From contig WFMF01000025.1 in NCBI GenBank assembly GCA_011033025.1, positions 359,018 to 423,017 of the forward strand: DNA of 64,000 bases. The letters are read 5' to 3'. Positions 11,901-23,799 of the stretch are shown here, piece by piece. The position numbers were made by a program, and so were the translations under genes. How positions within the stretch are numbered: the stretch's first letter is position 1; each line of letters begins with the position of its first letter. This DNA comes from Beroe forskalii. Its lineage: Eukaryota; Ctenophora; Nuda; Beroida; Beroidae. The notes under the pieces were generated by a model, which made no database searches, was not told the origin of the DNA, and was given only the letters and a program-made list of their open reading frames with translations.

Positions 11901-14900
11901 AGATGTAGTGGTCGGCAGGGTTAAAGTCCCTGGGACAGGGGTACCCGGCGTCAGAGAAAAACTGTCTAGCCTCGTCAGACGGCCCTATGAATACCATCTC
12001 CCCTTCAGCAACAAGGCAAACTCTGCGAGGGAGCATTGGTAGGATTTGTGATGCAAGAAGTGATCATGTTGAATATGATCAAGACAAAATATATTCTCGA
12101 TTTTGGAATAATAGATTAGGCAGATAACCTTCAGAACTGCACCCATTGGACAAGCAGGGTTTGAGCAAGCAGTGGTTTTTATAGAACGTTTTCATCAGTT
12201 CTGATCGCGTCCATATCGGTTGAGACCCTCACCCTTGGGGCTGCAGGTTAAAACCGGATACATCCCTCGAGCTGCGATCTCGGGAAGTATCCCAAAATGG
12301 GCCTAATAGATGCATGTCTATTGTCTATGCATTTTATTTTTATAGACATCTGTCCTCTAGTATTGCATGAATTACTCTTCAAGCAACATAATATATCAGC
12401 TAAATGGGAACCGTTCCCCCTCAAAATTGTGAGGGGTCTGGTTCTGTGACATGACACGTCTTCAGACATGCACATAACCTACCTAGGTCGACTGGAGTTA
12501 ACGAACATTTTTCCCGAATTGAAGGGCATCGAAACGCTTAAGAGTGAGCAGTGACAGATGGCACTGTCGTCTGTCAGCGCCTAGAATCTGCAGTCTCACA
12601 ATTTCACTTTTAATAATTGACACGCGATTGGAAGCAATTTCATGCCGAAATTAAGACCGGAAATCCCGGTCCCACAAATTATTGAACTCCATTAACAGTG
12701 GTCAGTGACATATTATGGATACCGTTTTGTATGCATTATGTATTAGGAATGGCCACTTCCTCTGCCTAGAATTCAATATAATGAGAATCTCCTATAGCAG
12801 CTGGCATTAGCAACTATCGACTGCGGGAAATTTGATGCTTCATTTTGCCTACTCTCTTCGAAAATTGTTCTCTTTACATTTTAGATCTTATCAGTTCTTT
12901 TTGAACAATTCGGGTAATTTCTCTCTCAGTATATGAACTTCAGTCTTGATAACTCAATACTAGCTGAAACTCATTTTTGAATATCAGCAAGTCAACTTCT
13001 AACTTTAATCTTCTACGTACTCCATTGCACTTTTATATATTCAAACGCCATAGACTGAAGAACTTTTGATCATAGACCATGGTACTACAGTCTAAGCTAG
13101 CAACAGTCTAAATTAATAAGGTTTTGACCCTCTGTTAAGAGTCAAGACAGTCGTCGTCGTGGACAGAACGTCTTACTACAACGATAAACACCGCTCAATT
13201 TGCTACTCTGGCACAAGTTTACCATATGTTTGACACGCCTTGCGTTTATTAACTATCTGCAATTTTAATCTTATATAATATCTAAATCATTATATTTTGA
13301 TAAATTTTGCTGTTAATAATTTGTTTCCCGACATCAAAGTTTAATTTTACCTGTCAAAGAGTGCGAAGACCTCCGACGTTGGTTGATGGATGGTGCATAA
13401 AATAGTCCGATTTGCTTGAGCGAGCTTTCTGATCAACTTGACGATACTCTCCGCCATAAAGGAGTCAAGTCCGGAAGTAGGCTCGTCAATAAAGAGAAGA
13501 GGAGGGTCCATGAGCAGTTCAGTGGCTACTGACAACCTCTTCTTCTCTCCTCCTGAGATTGAGAGCTAACTGACATCTCATGGAATTTTATACCAGATAT
13601 GAGCAGGTAACCAAATCTAACAGTATTTTAAAAGTTTTCCACGTTCGAGTTTGCTTATCTACAGCTGCCTTTTCCGTTTATTTATTTATGAGCAGGTAAC
13701 CAAATCTAACAGTATTTTAAAAGTTTTCCACGTTCGAGTTTGCTTATCTACAGCTGCCTTTTTCCGTTTATTTATTTATTTTCTTTTTTTATAACTATCA
13801 GTCGCTGTAAAATTTTCAATTTGTATACATAAATCAAATGCCATTGATGTATTCGCGAACCTGATATGCTCCGGATGGAGCCATCAGGCAGCCCACAGAG
13901 GCTGTTCTTCACTTTCTGCAGCCCGAGTACTGTGAGGGTGGCTTCTATTTTCTTCTCCTTCTCAGCCATAGGTATGCGTTTGTCCATTCGTAGGTTTGCC
14001 TTGAAGATTTAAGGGAATTATATGGTCAACCAGTCTGGGATTAAATTCTATTTTATTTCTCAAGCAATTAAATTAATATCTTGATCAAGATGGCACTTTG
14101 CCGTGTCGTACAGTGGCTAGTCAAACCATTTAATTTAATGCGATACGAAAACCAATATCATTTGAACCCCCATACTTCAAAAGCTATTGCTTCGCATGTA
14201 CACGATAGAAAGATAGAAACTCACATGGAACATCATGACTTCTTTAACGGTCAGTGTTCCTATGAAATAATCTTCCTGTTGGACATAGGCACTTATCAGT
14301 TTCATTTGTGAGCTTCCGATGGGCAAACCATTTACTCTGATATCACCTGAAAAACAAAACATCATCTTTCATAATTCATCATAATGTGATTATACGGCGG
14401 GGATGAAAAGGGGTCAGAAGTAGAAATAAAGCTATTATAGTGATATCTTATCAACAAATCCAGTGATTACATAATATGACCTTCCAAACCTGAGCATTTG
14501 AGTTTAGCTTCGTTTCTGAAGGCGAGTGTGTTGAGAAGGGTCGTTTTACCCGCCCCACTGGCACCCATTATAGCGATGAACTGTCCTGGTTCTGCTATAC
14601 CCGATACTGCAACCATTCAGGAGTTTAAAAAAAAGTTTTTTACAGTATAGAATTTCAAGGCTGGACCAAATATTCTACTGCTAATTCTGAACTTAGCTAA
14701 TATTCTAGCACAGCTAATTTAGCAACAGATTTTGCATCAACGACTTTCCTGAAGTCTGAATGTAATCGTAACACATCTACCGACCTCCTTTAAGAATGTC
14801 GAGAGTCTTAGCCTCTGATCCTTTGCAGCAGCCCTTACTCTGCTTGTAATTCAGCTGCACTGCAATATCCTGCCATGTCAGGGACACTCTGGAGAAAGCG

Positions 14901-16948
14901 TCAAACCTTCCACCTTCCAGCTGAGGGGAAATATCAAAATAATGCGAGGATAACGCAGGGGGTCTTCTAGGTTATCATACCTGACGGATTTCAATTGTGC
15001 TTAAAATTAAAAATTTTTCGAACAAATAAATTTGCTGATCGCTCGTCTATAAAACGTTTGATCGTTTTTAGTCGAAATTTACTGTTCTGAAATTTTGAAA
15101 GCTTTTCAAATCATAGCACATCAAGTTAGGAGAAAAGTGAGGTAAATGGGTTGGTCAGCACATTCCAAATCCGTCACTTGGTAAGTACTAAACTTCCTGC
15201 ACCCTTCTCAGTTCCAAAAATCTCATTTTAACCGTTCAAACCAAATCACTGCGACATTCGCTTGCCCATTTGCCCATATTCGCATAGTTTAATTTAAACA
15301 TGGAGACACCAGAACTACACCGCAAGGACCTATAATTCTCTGATTCTCATGCCATCTTATAACAACGTCATCACGCACAATCAGTTAACGATTTATCTGC
15401 GCAAATTTATATTAAGGGATATTAGGAGCGTACGAATATGAGGTTCTACTTCCCCTCCCGACATCTCACAGTACCTAATTTCTCTGTCCAGAAGTTTGTC
15501 CTTATTTCTTTGTCTTATTTGGAAGTGTGTAATAACATTGATCATAATGAATTTAAAAGCACTGCTACGCGCCCATTGCAGCCCTTCCCATGATTATCTC
15601 ACCGTTGCTATGCCCATGCTGTTGGAGCTCCTGAGGGAGCCACTCCGGCTGCCCTTGTACTCTGGCAGGGTGATGGAAGCTGTCAGACTCTCCGGACCGT
15701 TGGACATGTGATCCTGAACATTCTCTGGGGGCAGATGGTTCCCCTCAGACGATAGGAGGGTCTCTGTGGCCATGGAGTTGGCTATCACTCTGTTATAAGC
15801 AGGCGGGGGAGGTTTAACTTCTCCTGGTACCTACGCAGGAATGTGTGGGGTCAGACCGTCAGACGGTGATCAAAGCAAGCAGAATTAGGATAAATACTGC
15901 AAGCTAATGTCTCAAATCTTGGTAATCGGAACCAAAGATATAACATTTCGCTCAATTTGAGTTGAGAAATATTCAACACTGAAATTTTCAGAAAAAATCC
16001 AATATTTTAAAGTTTTTTAACAAGGAAGGTTGTTTCAGATCCTCCAAAGTAAAAAAGATAAAACTATAAAGAAATACGTTGCCATTTCTGATGTACTCAT
16101 GGACAGCAGTAGGTATACTACAGGAGCCCAAGATAAGAAGATAAAACAGCAGGTAATCATGCCAATGATGGTATGATGTATGAGCGAATAGAGAGCTCCT
16201 AACAATCCAAGCTAAGCCTACACGAGCTGGGCAACGCTAACCAGGTACCAATACCTACATTGTACAATACATGCAGCTTGGCACTGCTAGATAGGTATAA
16301 GGTAGGCGTCGTTATTATACGATTTCCAATAATGTTCATACCGTAGAAAGACTAATTGAAGCACACACAAAAGACAAATATCAGTGCACTAAGACAGGTA
16401 CCACATGCAGTGTTTATCAGGTACTTATTGCAGTGAAGTGAGGAAGTAAAGCGTACAATAATGTACGCAATGTGCATTGTACAATGTGTACAGTGTACAC
16501 AGAAAGTATAAAATGTATACTGATCAGTGTATGAAATGTATTCGGCTCGCATTGAAACGTTCAAAGTACAGTTGAATACCTACAATTCAAATCATGAAAC
16601 TAAAAACAAAACTATGAAAAAACATCGAAATCAACCATAAGACAGAACAATACCAAACGCAAAACAAATTACCGCCATTGATTAGAGATTTAACCAGGTA
16701 TTCACTCAGCACACGTGCTACACGCGATCATGCACGTACAGAGAGTTAGAGGAATAAGTAATAGCATGGAAATAAAGTGTGATTTTCCAGTGAACAGCTG
16801 GAAAATACACGTTTGATAATGACGTCATTACTATGGCTTACAGTTATGAGTTACTGACGACACTGCGTATATTCCAGCTTTTACACTGAGCTCTCACCTC
16901 ATCATTGTTGCCGATGTGTCTATCCCAGCGCACGTCGTCAGGTTCCAT
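8916..16948 (-). CDS. ABCG (White/Brown-type) half-transporter, complete
   Basis: Complete ABC half-transporter (NBD first, then six helices), about 714 aa, typical for ABCG. Sixteen minus-strand exons join in phase: 16948-16898, 15830-15603, 14920-14785, 14606-14490, 14346-14225, 13999-13861, 13552-13351, 12022-11848, 11367-11264, 10997-10883, 10691-10533, 10366-10216, 10058-9875, 9432-9335, 9199-9135, 9014-8916. Walker [10 protein letters not shown] is near residue 153, then [30 protein letters not shown] and TIHQPTS. The membrane part shows the family element [11 protein letters not shown] before a helix, a Cys-containing last extracellular loop ([11 protein letters not shown]) and a terminal helix ending CRVRR. 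The start is the ATG at 16948 in good context. Substrate unknown. The short linker exons (11367-11264, 10997-10883) are the least certain, supported mainly by phase. One intron holds a hAT MITE, another a splice-site minisatellite. Confidence 0.92.
9490..9880. repeat. 56-bp minisatellite overlapping an ABCG splice donor
   Basis: Seven copies with a regular 56-bp period. On the minus strand each copy contains TGAGAAGTGAGTTTGTG, matching the last six coding bases of the exon ending at 9875 plus its GTGAGT donor. The array therefore runs across the exon boundary and fills the intron 9433-9874 almost completely. Confidence 0.9.
11577..11752. mobile_element. hAT-like MITE, 176 bp, in an ABCG intron
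   Basis: Terminal inverted repeats begin caggggcgtagccag and end ctggctacgcccctg. The element is flanked on both sides by a perfect 8-bp duplication, attgagct (11569-11576 and 11753-11760). An 8-bp target duplication with CAGGGG-type ends is the hallmark of the hAT superfamily. It has no coding capacity and so is non-autonomous. It sits between two exons of the ABCG gene. Confidence 0.9.
13599..13776. repeat. 89-bp recent tandem duplication in an ABCG intron
   Basis: Two nearly identical 89-bp copies (13599-13687 and 13688-13776), differing by about one base in a T-run, inside the intron between exons 13999-13861 and 13552-13351. The near identity implies a recent event. Confidence 0.9.
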
Positions 16949-19855
16949 GGCAGTTCCAGGGTTCGGGTATTACATTGCTCGTACCTACTGGAAAGACGAG
17001 AGTTAGCTCCTACTAAATTAATACCCAATTAGTACCCTATTATGGTAGCCGTGTGGAATACCCAACTCTGGTCCAGATACCTACTCTAACAACTAGAAAA
17101 GCTATACAGCTGTAGATATGTACCTATATACCGGTCTCGTTGCTTCGTTGAGTGTACTACATCACGAATATTTGAATAGCAGATAAGAGACTCATGGAGT
17201 TTTAAATCTCGATAGAAAAGTCCCTTCAAATCGTTGTCAGTTGGTGATAATAAAAAAACTTAGATGAAATAAAAGAAATTTTACGAAACTTTTCGAAAAT
17301 TGTACGAAACTTTTCATCTGAAACTTTGAATTCCCTTAATAATAAAGTTCAGTAAAGTTGAATCACTAGCTCTCAAAAACATGATAATGTACGATTGAAC
17401 GTGAACATGTGACTAACTTCTAAGACATTTTAGGTTAAATATTCTACACTTTCCATCGAGAGCTTTAAATCGTTAATGGAAAGCTAAACGTTTCAGAAGA
17501 TATCATGTACAAACACGTGGTATACCTAAACTTTATACCCGGTTAACTGGCAATGATAACGTTTCATGAATATGGAATGTTTAAAATTCATCTCAGTAAT
17601 ACATCTAATTCACTTATTTTCGCTCTGTCTCTAATAATTTGATACGTGGATGCGTTCATTCGAATAATTTAGTAGAATTTTGTAAATCAGAAAGATCGAG
17701 AATCCAAATTTCAAGTTATATTCCGATTAAATAATTAATCCAGACGTTGGTTAACATTTTCATCATTCCCATGGTAATGGTCGTATATGTCAACATAACC
17801 AGGAATGAACTCGAGCAATTAAATGAAAAGATTAATAAATACTATCAAATATCAACAACTGGAAAGTCTTATCAATGAAGCAGTGGATGTTCGAACTTTA
17901 AGCCTTTAAATATAATTCTGATTTCTGACATGAAATCGGAAAGAAATTTATAAGACAGGTAACCTACATCGGGCTTTGAACAAATAAAATCGGGAAAAAT
18001 ACAGGAACATCGATCTGCTGCGATGAAAGACCAAATAAAACTCTTCTAAAAATTGGATGGTTGCCGAACTTCAAAATACATACTGTACAACGTACGCACT
18101 GAGAAAAATGCTGAAATTGATGCGATGATTTGAAACAGATTATAATGTTTCCTAAATAATTATCGGAAATTACTTGGGCCGGAAAACGCGGAAAGAGTTA
18201 TACTGAGTCACAGTACAAGAATTCTCGGCAGTCGGCTGTCATATAAGACTATTTTATACAATCAAACTAAGCATGCATCAGGGAAAACTGTTGATGGCTT
18301 TGAAAAATGGAATTGGTGATTTGAAACATCTAAAACCTTACCCTACTCATATGATTCTTCATTCTTTCAAAGTGCTACAAAATCAAAGCATGTAAGAAGA
18401 ATAAACAATTCTTACGGTAGTGAACAACCCTCATGAGTCATGGCAAAGTAGTGAGGACTTGTATCACGATGTACCATAAAGCTGTAGTGAGGACCTGTTG
18501 TAGATCCTACGAACTAAATGTCACCATAACGAAGGTAGGCGGTTCGACGAATCAACTCTTCGTCTGTGCCAGCATGGTAACTGCATAACTTGCAACTGCC
18601 TAGTCCTCACAGCATGACACTGATGATTTGTATTTTGTATCAAATACAGAGTATTTGATACAAAAACCTCAACTGGGGAAGGAAGTATTGTGAAAGTAGA
18701 CTTGTTGGTATGTGGTACCGGGTACGTGAAGCATGCTTACCGAAGTTGTTCTATGCATGCACATTTCATGTCAACAGGACTACAACATCAGGAATTTGTA
18801 CTCTTATACTTACAGTACAAACGCAGCAAGAAATTACAGCGCCTATCGCAAACTCAACTTTTTCAAATTAAAATAGTTTTTATAATGCAAAGTAAAGAGA
18901 GAAGTTGCTCGACTCATTTCCCTGTCCCTTTTCGGACGATTTCGATCTTTCCATCGTTGACTGCTTTATTAAGTGACCAGTGAAGGCGAAGCCCGGAATC
19001 AACAAGGCAACAAGAGTCAAGGCAACAAGAGTCATTGAGTCAACATCAAGGCAACCACGTTGCGCAGAATCTTCTGACCATGATTCCGCTGTTAGTGTTA
19101 ATTCCGCGCAGAATCTTCCGACCATGATTCCGGGCGGAATTCCGCGATGGTGGTCGGGCTTCTTGGATACTGCCCTCGTTCGTTACACTCCGGTTCATTA
19201 ATAACTTGGCAGCAATTCAAGTAAAAACAGCAATAATCTGATAACATGAAAATAATCAAGTAACATGGAACTGTAGTAAACTGAATGACCAATAATGAAA
19301 GGATAATGAAGCAGTGAACTTCCTTACAATATCGTGCTATTGTAAGGGCCTCTGCTGAAGAACCAACTTAAACGGGATGTATAAGCTGTATAAAGTGCAC
19401 ACTGTATTAAGTGCACACTGTATATAGCACACACACTGAGCAGCAACATTCTACCATTCATTGTTAACTTGTTACTCATCTCACAACTTTCATCCACGGG
19501 AGAGTTGCCATGCATAAGAATAAATCATTTATATCCAGCCAACTGCCAAGGCCTGGTGCGTCATACAAGAGCTAGAGTTGAAATAACGTATAAAATTAAT
19601 GGCAGATAAAATAATTATCCTCTGGATTTTTAGAGAGTGTGGATTCAACAAATCTATCACAAGTTGAGTGAGTGGATCATAGTAAAAAACATAATATAGG
19701 TATATTGGAGAATCGAATACCGGCACCGTGAGATATGAAAGTCGTTACAATGCTGCCAAGTTCTCCTACACTAGCAGTTTCTATCAATAAAATTACAATT
19801 ATTTGCCATTGGAGCATAATAAGATATTAGATAAGTGTATTTTCACCATACCGGG

Positions 19856-20304
19856 TGCTGGCAGTTATAAGCCGAAAGCCAGGGAGCTTCCGGCTTTCCA
19901 GGATTGGGTTCTTTAAGCAGGTTAATTGTCGTCGTTTTGCATTCAATGCGACCATTGTACATGAACCAATCATATCCAATAATGGTGCAGAGACCAACCA
20001 GCCATGAGCCATTCATATTTGTAATTAATCTGCGTCACTATATCGGGCTATCAAAGAGCTCTTTCATTTTCTTGATGGGTTTGGAGCGTTTAGGAAGGCT
20101 TTACATGCGTCGCTGGTTGATGAAATTCATTAAAACCACGGTGTTACATGCTGTGTTGGTGAAAAGAATGCCGCATACCAAAGACAACAACGATATATTG
20201 CTAGACATCAAATTGGACTCAAATACATATGAGCACACAGTGTTATGTATCAGTAGAAAATTTGTCTGTTGCATCTGGGATATAGAAATGCTTGATTCTT
20301 GCAA
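19856..20304 (-). pseudogene. Possible decayed coding fragment, unknown family
   Basis: One minus-strand frame reads like protein over about 145 codons but is interrupted by three in-frame stops clustered in the middle. It contains a hydrophobic stretch (SNISLLSLVCGILFTNTACN), a basic patch (SLPKRSKPIKKMKELF) and a Trp/Cys-rich tail (NGSWLVGLCTIIGYDWF) that ends at a GT-like donor (CCG then GTATGG). I do not recognise the family. It could be a dying gene for a small membrane protein, or chance. Confidence 0.2.
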
Positions 20305-20602
20305 CGACTATAGATTCATGTTTTATACTTTATCGAAGAATAACAATTTGTCGGAAATCTTCAAAAGATCACAGATTTGATGAAATATCAAATGTCTTGA
20401 AACATTGAGCTACTTCGCCATTAACACTCTCAGAACCATAAATTCACAATTTATCATATATAGAAAAGTCAGGAGATTCCGAGGATTAAACTGTCACGTA
20501 TAGCATTTAGCAAACCCGAAAGAAAAAGAATGGAAGCTTCTCGAACCCGAAAAGCTCGCTGGAATCGTTCAAAAAAGCAATAAAGACAAGTAAAGTTGGT
20601 AA

Positions 20603-20779
20603 ATGTTTGACGGGCTGCAAAATGACGATATTGCATTAAATGTAAAACATGCCGTAGAGTACCTACCTAAAAGGCACAATCTCAATGTGGAAACTGTCGT
20701 AGAAACCTACGACGTAACATCGATTGTACACGAAACAATGAGGCTGAGGAATGTGTACTCACAACTGGAAAATGTATGA
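20603..20779 (+). CDS. Small open reading frame, 58 aa, unknown
   Basis: ATG-to-TGA frame beginning MFDGLQNDDIALNVKHAVEY and continuing with an ordinary amino-acid mix (acidic, amphipathic, no low complexity). Just upstream a different open stretch encodes a basic run (MEASRTRKARWNRSKKQ). There is no family match by eye and no splice evidence, so this may be an exon remnant or chance. Confidence 0.2.
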   Translation: MFDGLQNDDIALNVKHAVEYLPKRHNLNVETVVETYDVTSIVHETMRLRNVYSQLENV

Positions 20780-20786
20780 ACTGGTC

Positions 20787-20860
20787 CACGTGCGCGCGGC
20801 TCACATCTTGGGTCACGTGACTGCTACGCGTGACCCAAATCACGCAATGTGATTGGGCGG
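20787..20860. promoter_or_regulatory. E-box / CCAAT-GC-box cluster, promoter-like
   Basis: Two CACGTG E-boxes (20787-20792 and within the palindrome gtcacgtgac at 20812-20821), a surrounding dyad pairing ttgggtcacg with cgtgacccaa (20808-20838), and gattgggcgg at 20851 (an inverted CCAAT box fused to a GC box). The local GC content is far above the flanks. This looks like a CpG-type promoter, but no confident gene lies on either side. Confidence 0.3.
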
Positions 20861-22607
20861 CGATTCAGCGCGCGTTTCGAAGATGCTGTTTGTTGAGTCA
20901 TTTACGTTGTGCTGAGTTTTTATTTGGTCGGAATTTCGTATTTAGACTCACATTTGAATCGTGTCAAAAAAGTCGCCTGTCGGCTATAGACTTTAATCCG
21001 TGTGCCATGTTGATTGTTGATGGCAAAATATAGTCTGGTTAGTTTGATCTTGTTCAACCATCAACAAATTGTACTTTACTCCCACCTAAATCAGAATATT
21101 TATCTGAATCTAAATCAGAATATAATTAAAGATGGTTGGTTTTCAACTTTTAAAGGCACATACCAATGCATTCTTTTAGAATCTTCAGATTGAACTCAGC
21201 AGGGAACTAAGAGGATCGTAATGGGTCAATTATACAAGAGGTACAAGATGAGGTAATCCAGACAATTTCCTGGCTTGCGGACATTACTTTGGGCCGCTTA
21301 GGCAGTAGAGTCTCTGTAACTCTGTAGGAGTTAAGTGAGTGAGGATATTTCCTAGTTTATGAGTTACGTCCATTGAAGGCTAGAAGCTTTCAGAGGATGT
21401 TTTCAGGCTGAGCTTTCGACGGGTTCAGGGGGAAGTTACGCCGTTAGTTGTCTTATTATTCAATTTTAGCCTTAATAGTGTAATAGCTTGCTGTGAAGTT
21501 ATAAGATGCTAAAACTTGTCTATTTTATCTTGTCTCCCTACTGATCATTAAAGAGACAAGCATTGCAGTTGACAGGGTAGGGCCTTACATCTGCAAGGTA
21601 ACCGCTGAAGCTTAGCAGTTTAGTATCTTCCTCGTATTTCAATCTTTTGCGGTATGTGTTTTTCATAGACCCACAGACCTTTATAGAGAAAACCTTGAAT
21701 TGTGATCGATAAGCATTAAGCATTGCTTATTTCCTTCGATATCGACCCTCCTGTGGGCTATGATTCAAAATCAATGCCAGTTATTATATAAACAGTGTAG
21801 CAATATTTACGTTTCTGATTCCACAATACCACAAATTTGTTGCTTTATTGGGGCACTCGATTACTGAAACTGCATTCATATTATTAAACAGATGTCATTT
21901 TATAATTTGGCATAATCCTCTTTGCCTGTAACATGATTAAATATTGGTTACAAATAACCGCTTTAAAATAATGTACCACTACTCGAATAGATCTGTCAAG
22001 ATGTCCAAGGGACTGACACCATCTGTCATTCGTATTCGATGATTGCAACGTGTTTTGAACGCTCTTCAATATCCGTCCGTATGCTCTTGCTCAATCAATA
22101 AGACATTGTCCTTTGATTAATTAGACGGCATGCAGTTTTCCAGCTCGCACTATGTCCACTATAATTTCCAGATTGGGTGCTATATTTGTAAGCTTAGGTT
22201 CAGACAGTTCTTCTTGAGAACATGGCCCTCGCCTTAATGATTCACACAGGTGTGGTCTCAGGCTGCAATGGAAACCCTTCACGCTTCATGAAAGGTGCCC
22301 TGAATGCCTCTGCCCAAGGACACAGATGTTTGAGTTTGTTAATCGCTTTGCTGATGTGATGCATGTGCTATTACATTATGAATTCATACTGTTAGTAACA
22401 GTAATTCTGATTCAATTCAATATCAACAAATTCCATTTATCTTTCTTGAGACAGCAAGGCAGTCAGGAGAGCATTTGTATATCGCACCTGGGAATAATCT
22501 CTGAAGAGCTATTTTGTACGGGATTATAATCCACGAATTTAGCGTCTGTTTGATAGAGTTTGTCAATGATTGTCTGTATGTACCACTGCACGTGAGAGGG
22601 TGTTAAT

Positions 22608-23791
22608 TAGGGTTTCCATCTAGATATTATCTAGATAAGATTATCTAGATAATTTGCAAAAAATCTTTGTCTATTTATCTAGATAATTTCTACTAGATAT
22701 CTAGATAAACTTCATATCCCTTTTGCCGAGAAATTTCAGCTAAATTTGCCAATTTTCTAGAAATTTTTTCAATAATTATTGGACTTTAAATATTCAAAAT
22801 TTCTGTTCTGTTCATTTTCATATCCGTTTTGGAGATCTAAGTTAGTAAGGCACCTTTTGGCTATGCATAGATGGACTTGGACTTATTTCAGACTTCTATG
22901 AACATTGCTCAATGTTCAGGAACTCCAGGTTAATGGAAAGACTGTCCGGCTTCAAGTACAATCTGTTTAACTAATAATTTGACCGTTGTCAAACTGAAAT
23001 GAATAACAGAACCAGATAGATAGTAGAAGGCAATGCTTAAAAGTTTTAAGGATCTTATCACATCAAACAAATCGTCATTTGCCACTCTAACGAAAGTTCA
23101 ATACCTACTCTTAACTCTCGATATTCTCCTCTACTACTATATTCTGTCACAAAACATTGTGCCCTTTTCAAAACATGAGGTGAAAATATGTACGAAATTA
23201 GCCTCCAGCTATGGCAAATTCAATATTCATTGCTTGTTTAAAAGCAACCCCCTAAATAATCAACATAAAATTATTAACGCATCCAACTCGAACAACCATT
23301 AACTTTGGTATGTTTTAATGAGGGAATTTCATTCCTTTTTCTTATTCTCTAATTCTCACTCCAGCAACTCCGACTGTCCGAGGCCATCATCATGAAATCA
23401 ACCTTAATTCGTCATTAATTGACTCCTTTCCGATGAATAATGGCTAATGCAAGTGTTTATAGCGACTGATGGGTAGATGAGGAACTTGTTGCTACTTTTT
23501 TTTATGGATGATTCCTTATTTCAACTTAATCAAATGAAACAATGAATGTCCTGAACTTCATTCGATATCAAATGATCTTTTGGTGGTCATTAATATCATA
23601 AATTTCAATAAGCAACAATTTGAATGACCAACAGCTGCAAAAGTTGTGAGTTTCTTACGTTGAAAGTTGTGTCAAATATGTATAAATTCCGGATTCAAAA
23701 ATTATCTAGATTATCTAGATAATCTAGATAATAGCCAAAAAATTATCTATTTATCTAGATAAAAGATTTCAAGTAGATAATGGAAACCCTA
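22608..23791. mobile_element. hAT-like non-autonomous transposon, 1,184 bp
   Basis: The ends are inverted repeats, tagggtttccat (22608) and atggaaaccta-type right end (23780-23791), flanked by a perfect 8-bp duplication gtgttaat (22600-22607 and 23792-23799). Just inside each end is a cluster of overlapping palindromes built on tatctagata. The interior has no transposase, only an unconvincing 89-codon frame at 23,033. The 8-bp duplication points to hAT. Confidence 0.85.
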
Positions 23792-23799
23792 GTGTTAAT

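Larger units (their letters stand above)
16949..22599. other. Large AT-rich non-coding region
   Basis: About 5.6 kb upstream of the complete ABCG gene. The first kilobase should contain its promoter, but no clear TATA or other core element stands out. Nothing else is recognisable except weak coding-like pieces near 19,850-20,780 and a promoter-like cluster near 20,800, listed separately. Confidence 0.4.

Noticed and set aside
19904-20380. 158-codon plus-strand frame
   Set aside because: No family resemblance and no splice context; the antisense strand looks more protein-like in the same place.
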